Shown: piece after piece, positions 1 to 9,403 of the stretch | Layout of the letters: every line of letters starts with the position of its first letter | Position numbering within the stretch: position 1 is the stretch's first letter | Program-made: the position numbers and the translations under genes | Assembly (NCBI GenBank): GCA_004195045.1 | Contig: SGBC01000001.1 | Span: 682,001 to 746,000, forward strand | Direction of reading: 5' to 3' | DNA length: 64,000 bases | DNA from: Candidatus Acididesulfobacter guangdongensis | GTDB lineage: Bacteria > SZUA-79 > Acidulodesulfobacterales > Acidulodesulfobacteraceae | The notes under the pieces: generated by a model | Seen by the model: only the letters and a program-made list of their open reading frames with translations | Databases searched by the model: none | Told to the model about the DNA's origin: nothing

Positions 1-154
1 AATATCTTGGTCTATCAGGTCGTTTCATTTCTCATTAATCATTTCTTGCAATTGATTTCCATTTTATTTAGAATAATTTGATTTGTTTTATTTTTAGCAT
101 ATTTTTCTCAGCATACCACTCACTATCCGACGGACGCATATCAGTTTATCAACT
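1..154. other. left-edge non-coding stretch
   Basis: AT-rich sequence before the first gene. I see no ORF with a ribosome-binding site, no RNA gene and no repeat with the rest of the window. It leads directly into the Pho-like box that starts at 155. Confidence 0.4.
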
Positions 155-209
155 TGTAACAAAAAATTAACCTAACCGTCATCATAATGCAATATTAATT
201 ATATATACT
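155..209 (+). promoter_or_regulatory. Pho-like box (four 11-bp repeats) and -10
   Basis: Seen: heptamers TGTAACA (155-161), ATTAACC (166-172), CGTCATC (177-183) and TGCAATA (188-194) at exact 11-bp intervals. A -10-like TATACT (204-209) follows 9 bp later. The spacing is that of PhoB-type activator sites, and the third unit resembles the classical TGTCAT. It is the most isolated of ten such sites here and would control the small gene at 316. Confidence 0.55.
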
Positions 210-315
210 ATAATAAAATTTCTCGTAAAAGGAAACGAAGCTTGTAATTGAAGTTTATAAATAAAATAGCTCAATAACTGAATACTAATTATATACGTTA
301 ATAGAGGTGAGAACT

Positions 316-531
316 ATGGATACGGAAAAAATAGAATACGGCATCGAAGAAAACTTTGCCTGTAATAAGGAAAATATACCGCCGTTAAACGGCAGCGAAA
401 AGTTTTTCGTCAAAACAATATCCGGAAAAGAACCTGAAACAGAAGTTGAAATTTACGAATCGTCTGAAGTTATAGATAAAATAAAAAAATCGGAAAAGCA
501 TTTTTTTGAATATTTCATAGGCTTGTGGTAA
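316..531 (+). CDS. small uncharacterised protein (71 aa)
   Basis: Not recognised. The ATG at 316 is preferred over the GTG at 307 because GAGGTG (304-309) sits 6 nt before it. The protein is charged, soluble in appearance, has no signal peptide or membrane segment, and ends in an aromatic tail (FEYFIGLW). It has a Pho-like box and -10 about 110 nt upstream, so it is probably transcribed alone and under the same regulator as the phosphatase/TonB island. That regulatory link is inference. Confidence 0.55.
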   Translation: MDTEKIEYGIEENFACNKENIPPLNGSEKFFVKTISGKEPETEVEIYESSEVIDKIKKSEKHFFEYFIGLW

Positions 532-688
532 AATAAAAAGATATAAATAGCATACATAGCGTTCGTGTTTTTATGCAGTAATATAATACTATATACATAT
601 ATTTATAGCACTATCGGGTATTGAATTATTAAATACTTTCAATAAGATGCTAATAATTGTGTAGAAAATAAACCGTAAAAAAGCCGCT

Positions 689-1417
689 ATGAAAACAATC
701 CAAAAAGAAAATTATTCAAAATCAGATACGCATATTCATACAAGTTATAGCGACGGATTAAATACTCCTGAAGAAATAGTTTGCGCCGCCGCCTGTAATA
801 ATTTGAACGTCATAGCTATTACCGACCACAATCGGGTGAAGGGAGCCTATATAGCAAAAGAGTATGCGGAAAAAAATCGCCATTTAAATGTCGATGTTAT
901 AATAGGAGAAGAAATATCTACAAAAAACGGACATTTAATAGGGCTTTTTATAAAAAATAAAATCATTCCGGGTAAAACCGCTCAGGATACTATCGATGAA
1001 ATACATAAACAGGGCGGTATTGCCGTATGTCCGCATCCGTATTATCCTATTTCTTACAGGGAGAAAGGCAGCAAACCGCTGCGTTATCTGTTGAGCACCC
1101 TTGATTTTGATGCCGTTGAAGTTATAAATAACTCGAGCATATTCGCTTTTTTTTATAATGCCTTATCCTCTCTTGCAAACGCTTCTGCCGGTCTTCCTGC
1201 ATTGGGGGTTTCCGATGCGCATTCTGAAGAATTTGTCGGCAAAGGTTTTACAAGATTTGCAGGCGTCAGCGCCGAAGATTTACGAAACACTATAGCTGCA
1301 AACAATATAACAGCCCATTTTAAAACATATTCTTTTAAAGATACAAATAAACAGCTCTATTATTCTATTAGATCGTTTTACCATTACATTACTATAAAAA
1401 ATCATGCAGGCTATTAA
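689..1417 (+). CDS. PHP-domain phosphoesterase
   Basis: A 242-aa protein of the polymerase-and-histidinol-phosphatase (PHP) superfamily, TrpH/YciV-like. Metal-ligand motifs run in the expected order: DTHIHTSYSDG near residues 13-23, ITDHN near 45, GEEIS near 73, CPHPYYP near 113 and GVSDAH near 176. PHP enzymes hydrolyse phosphoester bonds with a trinuclear metal site; members act on nucleoside bisphosphates or short RNA, and the substrate here cannot be read from sequence. No signal peptide, so cytoplasmic. The ribosome-binding site before 689 is weak. It stands alone, 157 nt after the small gene, with no clear terminator between them. Confidence 0.85.
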   Translation: MKTIQKENYSKSDTHIHTSYSDGLNTPEEIVCAAACNNLNVIAITDHNRVKGAYIAKEYAEKNRHLNVDVIIGEEISTKNGHLIGLFIKNKIIPGKTAQDTIDEIHKQGGIAVCPHPYYPISYREKGSKPLRYLLSTLDFDAVEVINNSSIFAFFYNALSSLANASAGLPALGVSDAHSEEFVGKGFTRFAGVSAEDLRNTIAANNITAHFKTYSFKDTNKQLYYSIRSFYHYITIKNHAGY

Positions 1418-1475
1418 TTATTATTATTTTTTTTTGTTGTGTTTTTTCTGATTATAATGTCATAATATAATTATA

Positions 1476-1886
1476 ATGATTACTATAAGAAAAAATAGAT
1501 TATTATCTTTTTTATTTTATATGCTCGCATTTTTGAGCGTTGCCTATCTGATAGGTATACACGATTTGAGCTATATTTTCAATACGCCGATGGTCATGGT
1601 TTTTCCCGTTAAAACATTGAATCAAAAAAGCATGGCTGTTCAAAAATATATAACAGGAAATATAAATAATAAAATAAAATTTTCAGATATCGCAGGTTCA
1701 AATTTTAAAATTGCTAAACAATTAGGTGCCGTTTATTGTTTTGAATGCGGCAATATCCCCGGTCTAAAGTTTTTAATCGCTGATTTTTCAGGCAGCATTA
1801 TCTTAGTATTGGCTGTTTTCTATTTCTTTCTAAAAAAACTTATCGCTTTTCCGCTCATTCACCCTCCAAAATATTCTTCATTTTAA
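1476..1886 (+). CDS. small membrane protein, unknown (136 aa)
   Basis: Not recognised. Two hydrophobic helices are visible: residues about 9-30 (after a basic RKNR start) and about 106-122. The loop between them, roughly 75 residues, contains a CFEC pair near residues 88-91 that could be a disulfide or metal site. With a single N-terminal and a single C-terminal span, the loop is probably periplasmic. No Shine-Dalgarno sequence is evident. The following 220 nt up to the efflux operon hold no ORF. Confidence 0.5.
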   Translation: MITIRKNRLLSFLFYMLAFLSVAYLIGIHDLSYIFNTPMVMVFPVKTLNQKSMAVQKYITGNINNKIKFSDIAGSNFKIAKQLGAVYCFECGNIPGLKFLIADFSGSIILVLAVFYFFLKKLIAFPLIHPPKYSSF

Positions 1887-2108
1887 TATTATTTTTCAGT
1901 TTTTTATTTTTTACTTATTTATTAAACCGTTTTTTTTATTTTTCAGTTTGCTTTATGCTGAAGTCAAAGTTGTTTAAAAAAAATAAGGAAATTTGTCGCG
2001 TTATATGTTCTATATTGCTGTACTGCGGTATTACGGCACTGCAATACACACATACGTGCAATATAATGCCTTCGCAACTTAATAATATTTAATAATGAGG
2101 AACAGATT

Positions 2109-3467
2109 ATGTTTTTTAAAAGAACATATTTCAGAAAAAATTATAATTTGATTTATTTTTTTTCATTTATTTTTTTATGCTTTTTATTTTTTTCGTTTTT
2201 TATGCTGCAGACCATGACATATCCTGTTCAAGCGGCAGAAGTACAATATAAATCTGGTGATGCAGGACATACGGCTGCAGCAAACGATATTGTATCTTTA
2301 AAATATCTTATTAATCAGGCTTTAAAAAATCCTGAAATAAAATCAAGTATATATAAATACTTAGGATATAAAGAAAATATATCTATTGCTAAAAGTCTTC
2401 CGGAGCCGGCACTCGGATTCGGAATAACGGATGCGAACGGTCTGAACAACCCGGATATAGGCATTAACTCTATGAGCTACTGGAAGTTCAGCGCATCGCA
2501 GGCGATACCGTTCCCGACTAAACTTATAATAAACGCCAGAATTAAAAAATCAATATATAAATCATTAAAGGACAAAACCATTACATTAAAACTTTTTACG
2601 ATTTTAAACGTTAAAGATGTATATTACAATCTTGCTCTGTTAGAAAAGGATATAAGCACCTTCAAAGAGAATCTGTCCCTTCTGTCCATTCTGCTGAAAT
2701 ATGCCGACGGAGATTATGCAAGCGGCAGATTAAGCGCAAGAGGTCCGATAAGAATAATTTTAGAAACAGACCAGATAAAAACAAGGTTGATATTATTCGA
2801 AAAACAAAAAAACAGATTAATTTATATATTGTCAAAATTAACCGGTCTTAAGCCGGCGTATTTTAAAAATAAGAAGGCAAAATTTACAGGGAAGGTTAAA
2901 CATTTTTCCGATAAATTTAATAAACTTATGAACACGGCTGATAAATTTAATCCTGCTTTAAAAGAAGCAAAAGAAAATATTAAAACTTCTCGGCTGGGTG
3001 TAGATCTGGCAAATCAGGGCTATTATCCAAATTTTTCTATTTTTGCCGGTTACGGAGACAGATATTCTCTTCAGCCGGTAATATCAGGCGGCATATCTGT
3101 CAGCATCCCTTTATATTTTAATGAAAGTCAGATCCCCAAAATAGAAAAGGCAAAAAAATACAGCATTAACGCCGCCTATAAGTATGACTGGGTTAAATTA
3201 AGAACAATTCAGAATTTAAAAACTGCGGTAAGCAATATAAAAAATGATTATAAAGCTTACAGCATTAACAAAAATATAACCGAACCGGAAGCAGAACTTT
3301 TATTTAATTCATACGCTAAAAGTCTGATGTCCGGAAAAGTGCAGACTTTTCCGCTATTAGACAGTTTTATAAAACTGCTTTTAATAAAACTTAAAACTTA
3401 TGAATTCAAAGCTGAATATTTTAAAGACGGCGCTTTTTTAGACGCCGTGATAGGGAAAAATTATTAA
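2109..3467 (+). CDS. cusC: TolC/CusC-family outer-membrane efflux protein
   Basis: A 452-aa outer-membrane factor forming the exit duct of an RND pump. It starts with a long signal peptide (hydrophobic about 12-38, cleavage after VQAAE). Family hallmarks are the LPEPALGFG motif near 98-106, ASQAIPFP near 128-135, and two alpha-helical hairpin halves (about 60-250 and 270-450), the OEP duplication. GAGG (2097-2100) precedes the ATG. First gene of a three-gene operon with the adaptor and the RND pump. Assignment to the copper branch rests on its partner CusA. There is no lipobox cysteine, unlike E. coli CusC. Confidence 0.82.
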   Translation: MFFKRTYFRKNYNLIYFFSFIFLCFLFFSFFMLQTMTYPVQAAEVQYKSGDAGHTAAANDIVSLKYLINQALKNPEIKSSIYKYLGYKENISIAKSLPEPALGFGITDANGLNNPDIGINSMSYWKFSASQAIPFPTKLIINARIKKSIYKSLKDKTITLKLFTILNVKDVYYNLALLEKDISTFKENLSLLSILLKYADGDYASGRLSARGPIRIILETDQIKTRLILFEKQKNRLIYILSKLTGLKPAYFKNKKAKFTGKVKHFSDKFNKLMNTADKFNPALKEAKENIKTSRLGVDLANQGYYPNFSIFAGYGDRYSLQPVISGGISVSIPLYFNESQIPKIEKAKKYSINAAYKYDWVKLRTIQNLKTAVSNIKNDYKAYSINKNITEPEAELLFNSYAKSLMSGKVQTFPLLDSFIKLLLIKLKTYEFKAEYFKDGAFLDAVIGKNY

Positions 3468-3616
3468 ATTATAAAATTTTATAATTTTAACTGCAATTTA
3501 AACTACGCGTTGCGTTATATATTTATACAATGTATATGTATATACGCAATGTGTATAAACAATGTATATAAATAGCGTTTATAAATAACAATAATAAAGA
3601 TAGAGGATGATATATT

Positions 3617-4774
3617 ATGAAAAAAATGAGTTATATAGCAGGTCTTGTTATAGCCCTAATAGCAGGTATTGCGCTGTCCGCAGCCTATTTTAGCAATTTT
3701 GGCAATAATAAGCCGCCAAAAAAAATAATAAAAAAAATGGTAATGCCGGTAAAAAAAGGAGTTTTTGTAAGTTCAAGGCAAAGGCAGCTTTACGGAATAA
3801 CCGTCGGTACGGTTAAATACAGAAAAATAAGCCGCATTATAAAATCGATAGGCGAACTCACGACGGCGGAGCCGCTCATCAAGAAAATATCGCTAAGATA
3901 TAGCGGATATATAACAAAACTTTATGCAAATAAACCCGGAATGAAAATTTTTGCCGGCGAAAAACTTTTTAAGATTTATAGTCCGTCTATTTTTAACGCA
4001 GAAAAAAATCTTTTTTTAGCCTATAAAAATTATAAAAATGCCAAAAAAACAAATTATAAATTTAATATTTCCGAAAGCAAACGATATTACCGGGCAGCCG
4101 AAAAAAGACTTGAACTATACGGCGGTATATCCGGCAGCCAGATAAATGAAATTAAAAAAGGTATTTATGTAAAATCAGATATTGCTATTTATTCTGATAT
4201 GTCGGGAATTTTATTAAAAAAATATGTATATTCAGGTCAGCATTTTACACGCGGACAGACACTTTTTAAGATAGCCGGTTTAAATAAATTATGGATGAAC
4301 GCATGGATTTATCAGAACGATCTAAAATTTATCCGCAAAAACAGCGGCGTATCGGTTGAGTTTTCAGCTTATCCGGGAAGAATTTTTAACGGCAGAGTAT
4401 CTTTTGTCTATCCTTATTTGAAATCCCGCGCAAGAATCACCGAGGCGAGAATTGTTTTTAATAACAGAAAAGGGCTGCTGCAGCCGGGAATGTTCGGAAA
4501 TGTCAAATTTGTAATAAAACCGCAGCGTCAATTATCGGTGAAAGCATCTTCTGTCTTATGGACCGGAACTAAACCGTTAGTTTTTATATACGGCGGCAAA
4601 GGCTATTTTGTGCCAGAGCATGTTGTTCTGGGTAAAAGATGGGGCAATTATTATCCGGTAATAAACGGTCTAAGAGCGGGCGAAAAAGTAGTAACTTCCG
4701 GCACGTTTTTAATTTCATCCGATGCAAATTTGAAACAGTCGGTTAATTCAATGGCAGGTATGCCCGGGATGTAA
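3617..4774 (+). CDS. cusB: CusB-like periplasmic adaptor (membrane fusion protein)
   Basis: A 385-aa HlyD/CusB-family adaptor joining the RND pump to the TolC channel. An N-terminal signal anchor spans about 5-26. The lipoyl/barrel-sandwich halves and the alpha hairpin (about 130-175) follow, then the beta-barrel with LWMNAWIYQNDL near 233 and the family GMFGNVKF near 295. The C-terminus is MAGMPGM, a methionine-rich tail typical of copper adaptors, which supports Cu(I)/Ag(I) as cargo. The start has GAGGATG upstream. It lies 149 nt after cusC and 126 nt before cusA; the spacers contain AT-rich direct repeats but no obvious terminator. Confidence 0.85.
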   Translation: MKKMSYIAGLVIALIAGIALSAAYFSNFGNNKPPKKIIKKMVMPVKKGVFVSSRQRQLYGITVGTVKYRKISRIIKSIGELTTAEPLIKKISLRYSGYITKLYANKPGMKIFAGEKLFKIYSPSIFNAEKNLFLAYKNYKNAKKTNYKFNISESKRYYRAAEKRLELYGGISGSQINEIKKGIYVKSDIAIYSDMSGILLKKYVYSGQHFTRGQTLFKIAGLNKLWMNAWIYQNDLKFIRKNSGVSVEFSAYPGRIFNGRVSFVYPYLKSRARITEARIVFNNRKGLLQPGMFGNVKFVIKPQRQLSVKASSVLWTGTKPLVFIYGGKGYFVPEHVVLGKRWGNYYPVINGLRAGEKVVTSGTFLISSDANLKQSVNSMAGMPGM

Positions 4775-4900
4775 GATGTAATTAGATAAAAATATACAAG
4801 TGGATTTATCAGAATTAAATACAGTATTAAAATATAGTGTTAAATTATACGCATATTTCAACATAAATATTAAATTTACAAAATTAGAGGTCTATATATA

Positions 4901-7900
4901 ATGATTAAAAAATTAATAGATTATTGCATAGAAAATCAATTTATAGTACTTATCTTCATGCTATTTTTGGGATTTTTCGGAATAATCGCCGTTCACAATA
5001 TCAGATTAAATGCTTTACCTGATATCGCTCCTACCGAGGTTATTATTAAAACTGACTGGTCGGGTGAACCGCCGAATCTCGTAAATTTGAGGGTGACATA
5101 TCCTATTGAATCTTATCTGCTGTCGGCGCCTAAGGTTAAAGAAGTGAGAGGAACATCCATGTACGGTTCTTCTTTTGTTACAGTAGTGTTTAACAGAGGG
5201 ACCCGGATTTCATGGGCAAGGGCGCAGATTTTAACATACATGAATCAGATTAAAACGCTTCTGCCTCCAGGCGTAACGCCCGTGCTTGGTCCTTATGCCA
5301 ATGCAATGGGCTGGGTTTATATGTACGGGCTAATCGATAAAAATCATAATGAAAACTTAGAACAATTGAGAACATTGCAGCAATATTATCTCAGATATGC
5401 TCTTGAGTCGGTTCCCGGTGTTGCGCAGGTTGCAACTTACGGCGGTTTTAAAAAAGAATATCAGGTTACGCTAAACCCTAAAGCTCTTCAATATTACAAT
5501 CTGTCAATCAGCCAGATTGATAATTCTTTAAAATCTTCCAATAACGATATAGGAGCAAGAGTGGTGGATTCGCCGTCGGGCGTTGAACATCTGATATTTG
5601 TCAAGGGATATCTGCATACACTGAAGCAGATAAGAAACATTGTAGTCGGTACAACGTCAAATCATGTGCCGATACTTGTAAAAGATATAGGCGTTGCAGA
5701 AAAAGTTCCGGCATCTCAGAGGTCATATTCCGATTGGAACGGCAACGGACAGATAGTGGGAGGTGTTGTTATCATGCAGCAGGGAGCTAATACTTTGAAT
5801 GTCATCAGCGCGGTTAAAAAGAAGATTAAATCGCTTGAAACTTCGCTTCCCAAGGGGGTTAAAGTTATCACTACTTATGATGAATCTTCTTTAATTCACA
5901 GGTCTATCAATACGCTAAAAACAACACTGTTAGAGATAATTATCATAGTTCTTCTGGTCTGTATTATTTTTCTGTTTCATTTCCGCTCGGCATTAGTGGT
6001 AATAATTATGATGCCGTTTGCAATACTGGGCGCTTTTCTGGCAATGTATCTATTGCACATAAGCGCAAATATAATGTCTTTATCCGGTATTGCTCTTGCT
6101 GTGGGGGCAATGGTGGACTCCAGTATAGTAATGATTGAAAATGCCCATTCGTATATAGAAAGATTTGAATACGAACCGGACTCCGTTCCTGAACACATAA
6201 AAGCGATTAAAGACAGAAAGAAAGCAAAAAAGATTTATATTGCGGAATCCGCAAAAGAAATGGGCAAACCGCTGTTTTTTTCTTTAATAATAATCGCTGC
6301 AGGATTTTTGCCTATTTTTTATCTGACAGGCGAAGTAGGAGCGTTATTTAAACCTTTAGCATATACAAAAACATTTTCCATGCTTTTTGCTGCTTTAATT
6401 TCTGTTACCTTAGTGCCTATACTTATGGTTCATCTGATAAAAGGCAAAATAAAACCGCTGGAAAAAAATCCTATTAACAGATTTCTGGTTTATATTTACA
6501 GACCTTCTTTAAAGTTTGTTATGCGTTTTAAATACATTTTTTTAGTTTTAACCTTGCTTTTAATGGTTGCGACTTATTTTGTATATACAAAAATAGGTTC
6601 GCAATTTATGCCGCCTCTGAATGAAGGCACGCTGTTATATATGCCGTCTGCGCTGCCCGGCTATTCCGGAACGGATGCTCTGAAACTGATACAGATTGAA
6701 GACAGAATAATTAAAAGTTTTCCGGAAGTCAAAATGGTTACGGCGAAAGCAGGCAGGGCGGATACCGCTCTTGACCCGGCAGGACTTTCAATGACGGAGA
6801 CGGTCATAGATTTAACGAGGCGCACAGACTGGCCAAGCGGCATGACGGTGACAAAATTAATAAGCAAATTGAATAAAGCGCTCAACGTACCCGGGCTTGT
6901 AAATGTATGGACAATGCCGATTAAAAACAGAATAGAAATGACGTCTGCCGGACTCCGCACACCTATAGGTATAAAAGTGTACGGTTCAAATGTTAACAAA
7001 CTTCAGAGTATCTCTGAAAAAATAGCATCCGCTCTTTATATGGTAAAAGGAACACAGAGCGCTTTTGCGAACAGGATAAATAACCGACCTTACATTGAAA
7101 TAAGTCCTGATTACGTAAAAATGGGATTTTACGGCATAACGCTTAAGGAGATTGACGATGCGGTAGATGCTTCAATAGGCGGAAAAACCATTACCACGCT
7201 GTATAACGGGCTGGCAAGATTTCCGTTATCCGTGAGATATCCGTACAAATACAGAAATTCTTTATCTGCAATACGCAATATTTTAGTTAAAACCAAAAAC
7301 GGTCCGTATGTGCCTTTAAAAGAAACAGCCCATGTAAAATATATAATCGGACCGGATTACGTCTCTTCGCAGGGCGGTATCCCCGACGATATTATAGATA
7401 TAACATTGAAGACTAAAAATATGGTAGGCTGGGTTAAAACCGCAAAAAAAATGATATCAAAAATGGTTCATATTCCGGCAGGATATCATATTGTTTTTTC
7501 AGGAGAATACAAATCGCTTCAGCGCGCCGATAAAAAGCTGCTGTTAATTATTCCTATTACTGTGATGATAATATTTTTACTTATTTATTTAAATTTTAAA
7601 TCAGTTCCGCTTTCTCTTATAGTTATGCTGTCTGTACCTTTTGCACTGATAGGAGGATTTTTTTATGTTTACCTGCTGCATATAACGCTGAGTATTGCAG
7701 TATGGGTAGGTTTTATTGCGCTTATCGGCGTTTCGACGGAGATAGGAATGGTTATGATAACAGTCTTAGACGGTCTGTTTAAAGAACGTGAGATGTCGGA
7801 GATAAAAGTTTTAGAAAATATGGAAAATGAAAACGAAAATGAAAATGAAAATAAAAACTATAAAAAGCTCAGCAGACAGGACATAGAAGACATCAGTCTT

Positions 7901-8131
7901 AACGGGGCAATAAAGCGGCTAAGACCGGTAGTAATGACGTCATTTGCTATAATTTTCGGTCTTCTGCCGGCAATGTTCGCTTACGGCGCAGGAGCAAGGA
8001 CAACAAAATTTATAGCCGCTCCTATGATTGGAGGAATGATTACCTCAACTATATTGAATTTATTGATGCTGCCTATTATTTATTCTATGTGGAAACAATA
8101 TGAAATTAAGAAAAAGGAAAAAAACAGATAA
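4901..8131 (+). CDS. cusA: CusA-type heavy-metal RND efflux pump
   Basis: A 1076-aa inner-membrane proton antiporter of the HME-RND family with the usual 12-helix layout and two large periplasmic loops. The TM4 proton-relay motif GAMVDSSIVMIENAH puts the key Asp at residue 406. The three methionines that bind Cu(I)/Ag(I) in E. coli CusA (M573, M623, M672) correspond to M581, M631 and M680, all with the same +8 offset, in LLYM, LSMTET and NRIEM contexts. This favours copper/silver over zinc/cobalt. Oddity: a Glu-Asn low-complexity insert (about 970-985, from repeated GAAAAT codons) in the cytosolic loop before the last helices. AGAGG precedes the ATG. Last gene of the operon. Confidence 0.93.
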   Translation: MIKKLIDYCIENQFIVLIFMLFLGFFGIIAVHNIRLNALPDIAPTEVIIKTDWSGEPPNLVNLRVTYPIESYLLSAPKVKEVRGTSMYGSSFVTVVFNRGTRISWARAQILTYMNQIKTLLPPGVTPVLGPYANAMGWVYMYGLIDKNHNENLEQLRTLQQYYLRYALESVPGVAQVATYGGFKKEYQVTLNPKALQYYNLSISQIDNSLKSSNNDIGARVVDSPSGVEHLIFVKGYLHTLKQIRNIVVGTTSNHVPILVKDIGVAEKVPASQRSYSDWNGNGQIVGGVVIMQQGANTLNVISAVKKKIKSLETSLPKGVKVITTYDESSLIHRSINTLKTTLLEIIIIVLLVCIIFLFHFRSALVVIIMMPFAILGAFLAMYLLHISANIMSLSGIALAVGAMVDSSIVMIENAHSYIERFEYEPDSVPEHIKAIKDRKKAKKIYIAESAKEMGKPLFFSLIIIAAGFLPIFYLTGEVGALFKPLAYTKTFSMLFAALISVTLVPILMVHLIKGKIKPLEKNPINRFLVYIYRPSLKFVMRFKYIFLVLTLLLMVATYFVYTKIGSQFMPPLNEGTLLYMPSALPGYSGTDALKLIQIEDRIIKSFPEVKMVTAKAGRADTALDPAGLSMTETVIDLTRRTDWPSGMTVTKLISKLNKALNVPGLVNVWTMPIKNRIEMTSAGLRTPIGIKVYGSNVNKLQSISEKIASALYMVKGTQSAFANRINNRPYIEISPDYVKMGFYGITLKEIDDAVDASIGGKTITTLYNGLARFPLSVRYPYKYRNSLSAIRNILVKTKNGPYVPLKETAHVKYIIGPDYVSSQGGIPDDIIDITLKTKNMVGWVKTAKKMISKMVHIPAGYHIVFSGEYKSLQRADKKLLLIIPITVMIIFLLIYLNFKSVPLSLIVMLSVPFALIGGFFYVYLLHITLSIAVWVGFIALIGVSTEIGMVMITVLDGLFKEREMSEIKVLENMENENENENENKNYKKLSRQDIEDISLNGAIKRLRPVVMTSFAIIFGLLPAMFAYGAGARTTKFIAAPMIGGMITSTILNLLMLPIIYSMWKQYEIKKKEKNR

Positions 8132-8221
8132 AAATAGGTATCTGCAAAAATAGATGTCTGGAAAAAAATATGTGTCTGAAGAATTTAAAAATATCTGCTA
8201 AAATAAAATTCTGTATAATAC

Positions 8222-8250
8222 TTGACATAATTTAATATTTTTAGTATTCT
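8222..8250 (+). promoter_or_regulatory. arsR promoter, nearly leaderless
   Basis: TTGACA (8222-8227), a 17-bp spacer and TATTCT (8245-8250) form a strong sigma-70 promoter. Its -10 ends only 6 nt before the arsR ATG (8257), so the transcript should start at or beside the start codon. No Shine-Dalgarno sequence is present, consistent with leaderless translation. ArsR operators commonly overlap such core promoters, but I could not define a clean palindrome. Confidence 0.6.
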
Positions 8251-8256
8251 GGAAAT

Positions 8257-8760
8257 ATGGAAATAATAGAAATAATAGACGATAAAGAAATTAAAAATCA
8301 AAATATTAATTTTAACGGCAAAGATGTCGTAAATCATAAAGACAACGACAATGATGACAATAAGAAAGATGAAAACTCATACGAAAATTATTATGATGAC
8401 GATGACGATGACGATTATGACAATGACAATCAGGATGCTGCAGAATTAAAATTTACAATAAAGTCGCTGGAAGCCCTTGCTAACGAAAGCAGGCTCAAGA
8501 TATTTCGAATGCTTGTTAAAGCGGGGCATTCCGGTTTGACCGTTACAGAGATGTCTAAAAGCTTAAGCATGCCTATGAGCACATTATCGTTTCATCTGGC
8601 AAAATTAAGCCAGGCGGATATAATTTTATCTGTTAAAAAATCTAGATTCATAATTTATTCAATTAATTTTAAATCAGTAAATAAACTTATAGGCTATTTA
8701 ACCGAAAGCTGCTGCAACGGAAATCCCGAAGAATGTTTTGATGATATTTGTAAAAAATAA
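8257..8760 (+). CDS. arsR: ArsR-family arsenite-responsive repressor
   Basis: A 167-aa winged-helix repressor of the ars operon. Residues about 65-150 form the ArsR fold, with LEALANESRLKIFRML, the recognition helix MPMSTLSFHLAKL and a wing near 128. Near the C-terminus lies C152-C153 with C160 seven residues on, similar to the C-terminal As(III) site described for Acidithiobacillus ferrooxidans ArsR (C95/C96/C102); the last spacing is one residue longer. Oddity: a 65-residue N-terminal extension, strongly acidic and Asn-rich with an Asp run (from GAC/GAT repeats), absent from ordinary ArsR (about 100-120 aa). No internal ATG could replace the start before the HTH. Confidence 0.9.
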   Translation: MEIIEIIDDKEIKNQNINFNGKDVVNHKDNDNDDNKKDENSYENYYDDDDDDDYDNDNQDAAELKFTIKSLEALANESRLKIFRMLVKAGHSGLTVTEMSKSLSMPMSTLSFHLAKLSQADIILSVKKSRFIIYSINFKSVNKLIGYLTESCCNGNPEECFDDICKK

Positions 8761-8909
8761 GATGTAATGTTTATTGAGTTTTTGCAAATTATGTTTTAAA
8801 TAATTTTAATTTAATTTAATTTAATTTAAATTTTTCACTATGATTATTAGTTTTTATATAGTTAAAATTTTTTCATTATTATAAATTATTATAATTTGAG
8901 GTAAGATCT

Positions 8910-9251
8910 ATGGAAAATTCAATAGTTTTAGAGATTTACGACCCAGCTTTATGCTGTTCAACAGGGGTTTGCGGTCCAAAACCGGATATAAAGTTGATAA
9001 AAATTAACGATATTTTAAATAAATTAAAAAATGATTTCGGCAATAAGATTGAAATAAAAAGGCACAGCATATCTAATGAACCGAAAGAATTTTTATCTAA
9101 TAAGACAATACGGGAAATAATAAAAAGCGGAGGCAAAGCGGCTCTGCCGGTATGTATATTAAACGGAGAACTTTTTACCCAAGGAAGATATCCTGAAGAA
9201 GGTGAACTTTATGCCGAAATATTAAAATCTTCACTTATTTTAAAACAATAG
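8910..9251 (+). CDS. arsD: ArsD arsenite metallochaperone
   Basis: A 113-aa chaperone that hands As(III)/Sb(III) to ArsA and raises its ATPase activity. The metalloid-binding triad is C15, C16 and C21 in the motif CCSTGVCGP, equivalent to C12/C13/C18 of E. coli plasmid ArsD. The later vicinal Cys pairs of the plasmid protein are missing, as in many chromosomal ArsD proteins. The start has GAGGTAAG upstream. It sits between arsR and arsA, the expected order, 149 nt after arsR. The intervening AT-rich spacer shows no terminator, so read-through from the arsR promoter is likely. Confidence 0.93.
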   Translation: MENSIVLEIYDPALCCSTGVCGPKPDIKLIKINDILNKLKNDFGNKIEIKRHSISNEPKEFLSNKTIREIIKSGGKAALPVCILNGELFTQGRYPEEGELYAEILKSSLILKQ

Positions 9252-9403
9252 ATTATAGCAATATATTTTAAAGATTTATATAATGCAGCTAAAGGCTGAC
9301 GGTGCGGCAGTTTTATAGCAGCTTGAGGACAAGTTTGATAATTTAAATTTTTAATCACAGGAGGCGTTTAAGTTTAGATTTATATATTTTCACTAGATTT
9401 AAT

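Noticed and set aside
5977-6999. Long minus-strand open frames inside cusA
   Set aside because: Antisense shadows of a strongly conserved RND pump with no family resemblance.
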